Part shown: positions 33,235-42,904 of the stretch, in pieces
How positions within the stretch are numbered: position 1 is the stretch's first letter
Layout: each line of letters opens with the position of its first letter
Assembly (NCBI GenBank): GCA_963921195.1
Contig: OY992539.1
Coordinates: 36,609,754-36,673,753, forward strand
Source of the DNA: Pegoplata infirma
Lineage: Eukaryota; Arthropoda; Insecta; Diptera; Anthomyiidae
Length of the DNA stretch: 64,000 bases
Reading direction: 5' to 3'
Position numbers and translations under genes: made by a program
Notes under the pieces: generated by a model
What the model saw: only the letters and a program-made list of their open reading frames with translations
Told to the model about the DNA's origin: nothing
Database searches by the model: none

Positions 33235-34015
33235 TGCCATTGCCGAACCTAACCAGTCTATGACCATAAGACGTATTCGTGACAAACCTCAGTAAGTAGC
33301 TCTTTTTCTTTGTACCACATAATGTCTTCTATAGACGGACAGACCTCCCTAGAATCTCTTACAGCCGTATTCAAAACGAAAGGTTAGCATGGATTTGACA
33401 AGTGGTTCATTCATAACTAATTTTAAAACCCTTGCTAACAAGTAAAAACAGATGTTTGTTATTCTTGCCTAAAGTTCTCTCATTAATTTTCTCAATTGAG
33501 TAAAGTTCTCTCACGACAATTATGTGTTTCTTCGCAATGCAGCAGTAGACTGAAAAAAAATATAAAAAGTACTGTATTTAATTATAATTGTAATAAAAAG
33601 CAGTATATTTTGTATTTGCAGCATAATGTATGATATTTAAATTTCAGGAAATGTAAAATACGGCATTTAATTGTAATTATAATTAAATACAGTCCTATTT
33701 ATTCTTGCTGCCTACTGGCTCTGCTTTCCGCTGTATTGTGAAGAAACACCAAAACAAGTTGATATTCAAAAACAGGGTTGTTCTTAGTCAACAGATTTTA
33801 AAAATCATTATGAATAAACTCTATGCTTACATTTTGCTAAGGAAAAAACACATTCTAGTAAGCAGCTCGTTGTCTGCGATGTACATATAAGCAACTGCTA
33901 ACTTTTACTTATGAATACCGCTGTTAGAGTCTATCACTGATCTAAAATATATGCGTAATGGTGTCCTTGACCAATATTTTCACAGTGTAAATAAGAATAC
34001 AACAAAAAACTTAAA
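33235..34015 (-). mobile_element. Helentron fragment split by a PIF/Harbinger-like MITE
   Basis: TGCCGAACCTAACCAGTCTA, ATAGACGGACAGACC and CCTAGAATCTC continue after the insertion as GAGTCTATCACTGATCTAAA and TATTTTCACAGTGTAAATAA. These are collinear with the 19-21 kb copies. Confidence 0.65.
33362..33923. mobile_element. MITE, PIF/Harbinger-like (TTA TSD)
   Basis: Ends CAGCCGTATTCA / TGAATACCGCTG (inverse, one mismatch), flanked by TTA on both sides (33359-33361 and 33924-33926). The restored target is CTCTTAGAG, matching the known PIF target CWCTTAGWG. Length is 562 bp. The interior includes a small palindrome of TTAATTATAATTG / CAATTATAATTAA type (about 33575-33700). Confidence 0.85.
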
Positions 34016-34027
34016 AAAAAACGTTTA

Positions 34028-34130
34028 CATGTGGGGTCCAGCGTTCAGACTTAAGATCGAAATTACGTTAGCTATAACCGGAATGAATTTCGCTGCAATC
34101 GGTCCAGTACTTACAGAATTGCTGAATTAT
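34028..34130 (+). repeat. Short dispersed repeat (about 100 bp)
   Basis: GGGGTCCAGCGTTCAGACTT, GAAATTACGTTAGCTATAAC and GCAATCGGTCCAGTACTTAC also occur, inverted, at 17141-17240 and 44990-45080. Confidence 0.8.
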
Positions 34131-34742
34131 TTAAAATAAACCACTGTGCACCGCTGCGTATGATTGTTATTTAAAGGTAATTACAAAATAAAGTATACGC
34201 CTCATATACAGTTATAATTATAATAAAAGTTGACCAACTTCCGTTATGGAAAATGTAAATTTTCATTGCTTTCCCATTCCGACTATGCAGAAAGCATAAT
34301 AAATGAATTTTCAAACATTTATTGCGAGGAGGAATGGAGATACCCAAAAATTTTATTTACATTTTGGAGGTTAAAATAGTTTCGATTCAGCTGAATTTAG
34401 CACTGACTTGCTTTAGTATAACATTTTCCCAATAAGGTTCAATTCCTGCAATTAAAAAAAAGTCCATATAATCTGATTTTCAATACTACGCATTCCTTAA
34501 AGAAATTTGAAAAATGTCCTTTTTTCGATAAACGCTAATATACATGCATTCACACACTCATTAGAATTCTTTGTGTATAAGTGACTTAACAGAATAGAAA
34601 TGCAAATACAATTCTAACTACAACTGAGTACGAATGTATGTGTGTAAAGTGTGTAAGTATAAAAGTGTGTATTATCCTACACATTCTTATTTTTACAGGC
34701 CAAAATGTGATACAAAAGTCTACTCATACTCCTTCCAAACTC
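34131..34742 (+). other. Intron sequence, no element recognised
   Basis: AT-rich with a TGTGTGTAAAGTGTGTAAG patch. No bounded repeat. Confidence 0.5.
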
Positions 34743-34770
34743 TTTTTATACCCTCCACTCTACACCTTTT

Positions 34771-35912
34771 CCAATTGAAATTCAGAAAAGATCAATTGTA
34801 ATTCAGAAATCACAATTGAAATTCAGAAATCCCAATTGAAATTCAGAATAGCCCAATTGAAATTCAGAAATCATAATTGAAATTCAGAAAAGCCCAATTG
34901 AAATTCAGAAATCACAATTGAAATTCAGAAAAGCACAATTGAAATTCAGAAATCACAATTGAAATTCAGAAAAGCACAATTGAAATTCAGAAAAGCACAA
35001 TTGAAATTCAGAAAATCACAATTGAAATTCAGAAAAGCACAATTGAAATTCAGAAAAGCCCAATTGAAATTCAGAAAAGCACAATTGAAATTCAGAAAAG
35101 CACAATTGAAATTCAGAAAAGCCCAATTGAAATTCAGAAAAGATCAATTGAAATTCAGAAATCGTAATTGAAATTCAGAAAATCACAATTGAAATTCAGA
35201 AAAGCACAATTGAAATTCAGAAAAGCACAATTGAAATTCAGAAAAGCACAATTGAAATTCAGAAAATCACAATTGAAATTCAGAAAAGCCCAATTGAAAT
35301 TCAGAAATCGTAATTGAAATTCAGAAAAGCCCAATTGAAATTCAGAAAATCACAATTGAAATTCAGAAAATCACAATTGAAATTCAGAAAAGCCCAATTG
35401 AAATTCAGAAAAGCACAATTGAAATTCAGAAAATCCCAATTGAAATTCAGAAAAGCACAATTGAAATTCAGAAAAGCCCAATTGAAATTCAGAAATCGTA
35501 ATTGAAATTCAGAAAAGCCCAATTGAAATTCAGAAAATCACAATTGAAATTCAGAAAATCACAATTGAAATTCAGAAAAGCCCAATTGAAATTCAGAAAA
35601 ACACAATTGAAATTCAGAAAAGCACAATTGAAATTCAGAAAAGCACAATTGAAATTCAGAAAAGCCCAATTGAAATTCAGAAAACCACAATTGAAATTCA
35701 GAAAAGCCCAATTGAAATTCAGAAATCGTAATTGAAATTCAGAAAAGCCCAATTGAAATTCAGAAAAGCACAATGGAAATTCAGAAAAGCCCAATTGAAA
35801 TTCAGAAAAGATCAATTGAAATTCAGAATATCACAATTGAAATTCAGAAAAGCCCAATTGAAATTCAGAAATCACAATTGAAATTCAGAAATCACAATTG
35901 AAATTCAGAAAA
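34771..35912 (+). repeat. Left arm minisatellite, unit AATTGAAATTCAGAAAAGCAC (20-21 bp)
   Basis: About 55 units, with AGCCC, AGCAC, ATCAC, ATCCC and ATCGT variants of the last five bases. KFRKAQL-type heptad frames are artefacts of a 21-bp (7-codon) period. Confidence 0.96.
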
Positions 35913-35966
35913 TGTAAACAAACCAATTATTAGTCACCACTACAAACATAGACACATTATGCAAAT

Positions 35967-36437
35967 TAGAGACGGGCGCGTAAGTGGATTTTGACTCACA
36001 CTCACTCATGCAAAAAATAATCGAATCACTCACTAATCACTCACGCAAGTTTTTTTTTTGCTCAAGCTCACTCACATTCACGTGAGTAATAAAAAACTTA
36101 GTCGCATTCACGCGTGACTCACGCCAGATTCAATCACGCTCACGCGTGAGTCACGCAAAATCTACTCACGCAATAACATTTTCTTACAAAAAAAAACTCA
36201 AAAAAAATGTTTTTACAAAAAATGAAAAAAAAAAAAAAAATTGGCAAATCAAAAAATCTAATCACGCAAACTCACGCAAAAAATAAATGACTCACTCACT
36301 AATCACTCACTCAGATTTTTTTTCAACTCACACTCCCTCACAATCACGTGATTGAAATGAAAATCACTCACACTCACGTGTGATTCACGCGTGATTCACG
36401 TGAATTACGCAAATCACGTGACCAGCGTCCATCTCTA
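35967..36437. mobile_element. hAT-like MITE, TCACTCACG family, 8-bp TSD
   Basis: Ends TAGAGACGGGCGC and the inverse of TAGAGATGGACGC. Flanked by ATGCAAAT at 35959-35966 and again at 36438-36445. Length 471 bp. The interior consists of ACTCACGC / GTGAGT words. It interrupts the left inner arm of the fold-back and is therefore younger than it. Confidence 0.9.
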
Positions 36438-36830
36438 ATGCAAATGCAGTACAGAAATGTGTATATGAGAGTATCTAACTTTATTCTCTTGCTACGTATT
36501 GTAGAGAGCAGACAGACAATACACTCATGAAATGCTTAAGGTAACATCAAGTGAAACTGACTTTTTATTATTTTTCTTTAAAACTAATTTTTCGTTAATG
36601 CATTTGTCAAGGTAGAGTAAATATTTTTGTTCACTATATTAATTAATTTACAAAAAATAATAAAAATTCTGTTAAACTAAATTTTACCTACAACATTCTA
36701 TGAGTGTATTATTGTCTGTCTGCTCTCTACAATACGTAGCAAGAGAATAAAGTTAGATACTCTCATAGTTGTACAGCATTTGTTTAATGTGTATATGTAG
36801 TGGTGACTCATAATTGGTTTGTTTACATTT

Positions 36831-37990
36831 TCTGAATTTCAATTGTGATTTCTGAATTTCAATTGGGCTTTTCTGAATTTCAATTGTGATTTCTGAATTT
36901 CAATTGTGATTTTCTGAATTTCAATTGTGCTTTTCTGAATTTCAATTGGGCTTTTCTGAATTTCAATTGTGCTTTTCTGAATTTCAATTGGGCTTTTCTG
37001 AATTTCAATCACGATTTCTGAATTTCAATTGGGCTTTTCTGAATTTCAATTGTGATTTTCTGAATTTCAATTGGGCTTTTCTGAATTTCAATTGTGCTTT
37101 TCTGAATTTCAATTGGGATTTTCTGAATTTCAATTGTGCTTTTCTGAATTTCAATTGGGCTTTTCTGAATTTCAATTGTGATTTTCTGAATTTCAATTGT
37201 GATTTTCTGAATTTCAATTGGGCTTTTCTGAATTTCAATTACGATTTCTGAATTTCAATTGGGCTTTTCTGAATTTCAATTGTGATTTTCTGAATTTCAA
37301 TTGTGATTTTCTGAATTTCAATTGTGCTTTTCTGAATTTCAATTGTGATTTTCTGAATTTCAATTGTGCTTTTCTGAATTTCAATTGGGCTTTTCTGAAT
37401 TTCAATTGTGATTTTCTGAATTTCAATTGTGATTTTCTGAATTTCAATTGGGCTTTTCTGAATTTCAATTACGATTTCTGAATTTCAATTGGGCTTTTCT
37501 GAATTTCAATTGTGATTTTCTGAATTTCAATTGTGCTTTTCTGAATTTCAATTGTGCTTTTCTGAATTTCAATTGTGCTTTTCTGAATTTCAATTGTGCT
37601 TTTCTGAATTTCAATTACGATTTCTGAATTTCAATTGGGCTTTTCTGAATTTCAATTGTGATTTTCTGAATTTCAATTGTGCTTTTCTGAATTTCAATTG
37701 GGCTTTTCTGAATTTCAATTGTGCTTTTCTGAATTTCAATTGATCTTTTCTGAATTTCAATTGGGCTTTTCTGAATTTCAATTGTGATTTCTGAATTTCA
37801 ATTGGGCTTTTCTGAATTTCAATTGTGATTTCTGAATTTCAATTGGGTTTTTCTGAATTTCAATTGTGATTTCTGAATTTCAATTAGGCTTTTCTGAATT
37901 TCAATTATGATTTCTGAATTTCAATTGTGCTTTTCTGAATTTCAATTGGGATTTCTGAATTACAATTGATATTTTCTGAATTTCAATTGG
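36831..37990 (-). repeat. Right arm minisatellite, inverted copy
   Basis: The same unit on the opposite strand, about 55 copies. The order of variants mirrors the left arm in long stretches, including the rare ATCGT-type unit at intervals of about 200-230 bp. Confidence 0.96.
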
Positions 37991-38122
37991 AAAAGGTGTA
38001 GTGATAGAGGGTATATATAAGTTTGTCATTCCGTATGTAACACATTGAAATATTGGTTTAGGACCCCATAAAGTATATATATTAATGATCCTTGATCGAT
38101 TCTAAGTCGATCTAGCGATGTC

Positions 38123-38154
<32 letters not shown>

Positions 38155-39258
38155 CGTCTGTCTGTCTGTCTGTTGAAATCACGTTTTTGGCTATAATCCA
38201 GAACCGACTTAAACGCCTGGGGTACCAAAAGTTGCGTAATTCTCCTAGGCAGAATCTAGTGTTTTTTTTTTTTAAATCGGTTAAGTATTTTAAAAGTTAT
38301 GAGTGAAAATGTAAATTTTGATGAGTGAAAATGTGAATTTTACACAAAATAAATGCTATAACTTGACACCTGTTGAATGAATGTAAACGAAACTTTGAAT
38401 TTAATGTAATTTTATCATTCCTAACACTCACAAAAAATTTGGGCCGAATCGCACAATGGGGCGTGGCACCAGCCATTTAACCCAAAATTTTAAAATGATT
38501 TATCTTGGCTCATGGTTGACATATTCAAATAAAATTTTTAATAGGTTCTTATTTTATTGTTCTCAACGTTCTTCTGGTTATTTTGGTACCAATTATGGCA
38601 AAATCGGTTCAGGGGTTAAGAAGCTATGAGCAATTGAGGTGAGTTTCAATATAAACCTCTATGATATGGCGTGGCAGCGCGTTTTTGTAGTTGTTGATGG
38701 TTGTTTGGCTTGTTGTTATTTGTATCAAAAGAAGTTAAAAATACGTAGTATGTGTCATACACGTGCCACGTGGTTGCTTTTATATAATTTTTATATAATT
38801 TTCATACATACATATTTATAAAATATTTTTTTTGTTTTTTAAATATTTGCATTGCACTATAGTTCCGATTATCACTTTTCTTGGCCAAAATTACAAAAAT
38901 GGAAAAAATTTTGGTTTTAAATAGGTTTTGTGGTAAAAATTGTTATAATTTTTTTGTTTTCCATGTATAATATTATAAAAAATTTTTTGTATTTAAACTC
39001 AAAAAATTAATTGAAAAAATTTAAAAAAATACTTTTTTTTTATTTTTAGCTAAATTTGTTTTTGAACAATAAATGAGTTTGTACAAAAATAAAATATGTT
39101 TTCTGTTGTTTGTAAGTGTTTACGACTTTCTATAAAATCCATTTTGAGAAAATTTAATTTTGGCCAACAAAGGTCGTCCGCGAAAGCATAGTGCATTGGT
39201 TAACATTGTGGAGGGTATTTAAAGATTCGGCACAGCCGAATATAGCTTTCTTACTTGT

Positions 39259-40842
39259 TTTTTATGTAGATATGTAAATTTTATACAGTTTTTTTAAATT
39301 TTTTTTCATCATCATCTCCTTTATCCTTCTTGCTATTGTATGTGTGTGTGTGTTTCCTTGGCATGCATATCGACTTTTATCTGTAAGTTCATATATTTTG
39401 TTTTGTTCCTTTTGGATGTTGTTGAATGGATTCTATTTGGTTGGTTGGCTGGCTGGCTCGTTGTTTTGTCTTGTTTTGTTTGGTATGGTTCATATGTGCA
39501 TAAAATTGAATCTAAATTTACAACAAATTGTTCTCCGGAGACACATTATTTATTTTTTGTTTGTAGTTGTAGTTGTTGCTGTTGCTACTACTATTGTAGC
39601 TGTTTTTTTATTCAACCATTTATTTATTCATTCAGTTCTTTTTTTATTTAATTTTTTATTATTATTATTTTTTTTTATATTTTCCAACAATATGATTATT
39701 TTACTTGTGTCTAACTTTTCATAAATGTAAATTGTTTACAACATCATCATGAGAATCTTTCCATCTTTATTTATTTTTTTTGTCTTACCGGTCGGTCTTC
39801 TTCTTTATATTGTTTTCCATGATTTTGTCTACTAAACATGAAAGTATCCTGTATTTTTAACCGTGTGTTTGTGTGGTTATGTTTGTATTTACGAGATTAG
39901 TTCATTTTATGACTTAAGTGCCCATCTCCTGTGTCTTCAGTCAGTCATTCAGTCTTGCTGTCGGATTTTTTCTCATTAGTGTGGTTTATTCATTCACATT
40001 TATATTTTTATATACATACTTATATTTTATACCTAGCTAGGTATACCTATACCTACATATACCTATACACTGCACAGTGGGTTTATGAAACAGTTTAAAT
40101 TTTCCCAAAGCCCGAATTTCAAATCGAATGCTCTTACCGACTTTAAACTCTAGTAGCTTGAAACTTTTACAAACATTATTTTTAATCTGGGTTGGCAACC
40201 GAAACGAATAACGGTATCGGTAATGGTATTGGTGTTACATATTTTTTATATCGGCAACTGTAAAGGTAACGGTATTTTTATTATTTCGGTAACGGTTCAC
40301 CAATACCGGTATGTACCGGTATTATGAATAAAATGTTAAAAATCACCAATTTGTTGTGACTTTTGTTGTGGTGAGAGACTCAGTACGCAGGTACACTTTC
40401 ATTGTCGGAAGAAAGTCTTTGTGATCCCTTTACGAAAATTTTAATTGGGGTATATGTTACTCAACACAACTCTCATATCAGATGATTCATTAGTTTGTCT
40501 AAAATTTATTCTTTTAATCCCACTGTCCACCATTATATCTTCATTCAAACCACTTGTGTTATTACGTTGTTATTGTTTCCATAAATTATTATCATCTCTA
40601 TTATTGTCATCAGGGATGGCTAAACAAACAAGGTTATTTTCGGTATTATAATCATATCAAAATTTCATCTTAATTAGGTTAAACTTAAAGTATTTAAAGA
40701 AAATCTAAAAAAAACGTCAACAACATTTTGTGAAATTTAAGGAATAATTAGCAAAAATTTAAAAAAAAAATATTATTTAAGGTCAAATGTACCGATATGA
40801 TTTTCTATATTGATTTTGAAATTATTTGTAAACAACTGTTTT
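39259..40842 (+). other. Intron with low-complexity patches
   Basis: (GT)n at 39342-39352, GTTGGTTGGCTGGCTGGC at about 39440, and GGTATCGGTAATGGTATTGG/ACCGGTAT repeats at 40200-40325 that resemble part of a diverged TIR element. The open frames at 39340-39724 are low-complexity hydrophobic and not convincing genes. Confidence 0.5.
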
Positions 40843-42020
40843 TATACCCTCCACTTACAAGGGAAGTCTCCCTGGTGTCACCCTCCGATCTCAATGAAAT
40901 TTGGATATGTTGTTAAGAACGAAAATTAATTCGACACGTATTTTTTTTAGCGGCCTAAACTCATTTTTAGGGGGGGTCGATTTGTATGGGGGGAAATTGA
41001 CCTTTTTCAGTTTTTTATGATTTACGCCTATTTAAACAAAATTAATATAGGCATGTGTGGTATCAGATTAAAGGTATTAAAAAGACCTATCTCTTGGTGC
41101 TAACAACGGGTCAAAGAAGATAATATTTTTCGACTTATTAAGAAAAATGTCCTAAAATTTTGGTATTTTACTCAATATTATTAAAAGTTGTGCATGTTTG
41201 GACACGTTATTAGCACACGTCGATAGGTTTTCCAAAGACCTTTCATTTGGTATAAACGAAAAAAACTGAAAAATGGCATTGTCTTCCCCCCTCCTTTTTA
41301 CCCCCTAAATATGAATTTGGGCCGCTAAAAAAAAATACGCGTCCCTTTATTTTTTTTGCTCTACAAAATAAAACCAATTCCATAAAGATCCGCGGGTGAC
41401 ACTAGGGAGACTTCCCTTGTTAGTGATAGAGGGTATATATAAGTATGTCATTCCGTTTGTAACTTATCGAAATATCGATCTGGGACCCAATAAAGTATAT
41501 ATATTCATGATGCCCGATCGATTTTAAGACATTCTAGCGATGTCCGTCTGTCCGTCTGTCTGTCTGAGGAAAATGCTGTCACGGACAAAATATTGCACAG
41601 AGATGACTGCAACTTAACATATTTATTGGAATTTCTCCCGAGAAGTTTGGCATTGCATTTGAGCGATATCGGTTCAGCGGTTCAAAAGTTATGAACGAAA
41701 ATGTAAGCACACCTCAAAAATTTCAGTACATTCAACATAACCTAAATATACAAAATGCTTTAATTCGGCTTCTGGTTGACATATGTGAACATAATTCAAC
41801 ACCAAATGGTATTAAAACAAGTACGAACATATTTTTTGACAAAAAAAGAAAAAATCGCGGATTTTTTTACCAAAATTTTTTTTCGCGGAAATATTTTTTC
41901 AAGTTTTTTTTTTTTTCAAAAATAATTTCCTTTTAAATAAAGTTTTTTGCAATAATCTTTTTGAAATTGTGGAGGGTATCACTACATTCGGCAAGGCCGA
42001 ATTTAACTTTTTTACTTGTT
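40843..42020 (+). mobile_element. Helentron split by the MITE at 40858-41419
   Basis: 5' TATACCCTCCAC, insertion, then GTGATAGAGGGTATATATAA, GATCGATTTTAAGACATTCT, GTCCGTCTGTCCGTCTGTCT, and the 3' hairpin TTCGGCAAGGCCGAAT plus TTTTTTACTTGTT. Without the insertion it is about 0.6 kb, as at 4496-5081. Confidence 0.9.
40858..41419. mobile_element. MITE, PIF/Harbinger-like, CAAGGGAAGTCTCCC ends, TTA TSD
   Basis: Ends CAAGGGAAGTCTCCCTGGTG and the inverse of CAAGGGAAGTCTCCCTAGTG. TTA lies at 40855-40857 and 41420-41422. The restored target is CACTTAGTG, again matching CWCTTAGWG. Inner inverted pairs include GGCCTAAACTCATTTTTAGG versus CCTAAATATGAATTTGGGCC. 562 bp, no coding. Confidence 0.9.
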
Positions 42021-42289
42021 TATGCATAATATACATTGCATATATTAAGGCAGACACAAAATATCATATATTTTACAATAAAAAGCTTTAAATTTTTTCC
42101 GTTTTTTGCAATAAAATAAAAAAAAATTTTTCTTATTTCACTGAGTTGAATGATTTTCGATATCGAAATATTTTTAAACATAACGAAAAATCATGTGTTA
42201 AATTATTTTTTTTTTTTTATCCTAAAAGTATGCACTACTTTTATTCAATCTTCTAATTCCCAATGGGAATAGAGTAGAATGTGTATTAA

Positions 42290-42560
42290 TATTGTAGTTT
42301 GAACATTAGTGATTTGTCATTTAAATTTCCTTTGCTACATAGGTGTAGTATAGGATTTTTATATTTGCTAAATAATCTTGACAATTGAATCTGACAAATT
42401 CCGAAATATATGTCGATTAAGTCTTGCAAAAACGACCAACATAAATAAATTTAAAACAGAAAAATAATTTTCTTGAAAAATATTCTATGAAAATATCAAA
42501 GTTTTAATTAGTAAAGGAAATAATGACCTCGAGCTAGAATAAAACTACTCAAAATGTAAA
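42290..42560. repeat. CTCGAG-family dispersed repeat
   Basis: TTGCTAAATAATCTTGACAA, AAAACAGAAAAATAATTTTC and GACCTCGAGCTAGAATAAAA recur in the same order at 49905-50160 and 53555-53735, and inverted at 50895-51115. The interval 42021-42289 is AT-rich and unassigned. Confidence 0.75.
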
Positions 42561-42629
42561 CAAATAGTTTTATTTTGATAAAGATATTTATTTATTGAAT
42601 TTTTAACATATGACTACAAATCATATACT

Positions 42630-42756
42630 AAATTAACCTAACCGAGACGGGTGACAATGACCATTGTATCGTTGTAGCGAAGCCTCTGGTAAGTATCGAA
42701 CCCACGACCCCCAGACTCATAGTCTAGCCCGCTACCAACTAAACTACTGGGGCGCC
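42630..42756 (-). ncRNA. tRNA-derived SINE-like element
   Basis: The reverse complement starts GGCGCCCCAGTAGTTTAGTT, with TAGTTTAGTTGGTAGCGGG as A-box-like region. The stem-loop AGACTATGAGTCT sits where an anticodon arm would be. GTGGGTTCGATACTTACC is B-box-like with one or two mismatches. The tail CGCTACAACGATACAATGGT is shared with 17045-17285. Confidence 0.65.
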
Positions 42757-42904
42757 TTTTGAAAAACGATATATTTATTTCGAATAATAATATTTTTATA
42801 TCCTACACCCTAGTGATAGATGGTGTATAAAAGTTTGTTATTCCGTTTGTAACACCTCAAAATATTGGCCTAGGACCCCATAAAGTATATAGTATATTCA
42901 CGAT

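Larger units (their letters stand above)
34763..37998. mobile_element. Fold-back element with minisatellite arms, TA TSD
   Basis: Termini CACCTTTTCCAATTGAAATT and exact inverse, with TA at 34761-34762 and 37999-38000. The empty site (CCACTC-TA-GTGATAG) is seen in other Helentrons. Each arm is about 1.15 kb of 20-21-bp repeats. The inner ends of the arms (AAACAAACCAATTATTAGTC / GACTCATAATTGGTTTGTTT, and GAGAGCAGACAGACAATACA with its inverse) still pair. The loop centre is about 36540-36690. No transposase; non-autonomous. Confidence 0.92.
34743..39258 (+). mobile_element. Helentron split by the fold-back at 34763-37998
   Basis: The 5' end CTTTTTATACCCTCCACTC is separated by 3.2 kb from GTGATAGAGGGTATATATAA. 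The element continues with GATCCTTGATCGATTCTAAG, (GTCTGTCT)n at 38118-38172, AATCACGTTTTTGGCTATAA and the 3' hairpin ATTCGGCACAGCCGAAT, then TTCTTACTTGTTTT. Without the insertion it is about 1.28 kb, longer than the 0.56-0.6 kb copies. Confidence 0.88.

Noticed and set aside
34771..35912. Regular short repeats resembling a CRISPR array
   Set aside because: The repeats are contiguous 20-21-bp units with no unique spacers, in a eukaryotic intron.
34959..37743. KFRKAQL and FLNFNWA heptad-repeat proteins on both strands
   Set aside because: The 21-bp minisatellite has a period of seven codons, so both strands are open by necessity; they lie in the arms of a fold-back element.
39340..39724. Possible small membrane protein (103 and 126 codons in two frames)
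   Set aside because: Low-complexity T/G-rich sequence open in two frames at once, with no conserved motif; typical of intronic T-rich DNA.
42630..42756. Functional tRNA gene
   Set aside because: A and B boxes are imperfect, acceptor and T stems do not pair well by eye, and a related degraded copy exists at 17045; SINE head preferred.
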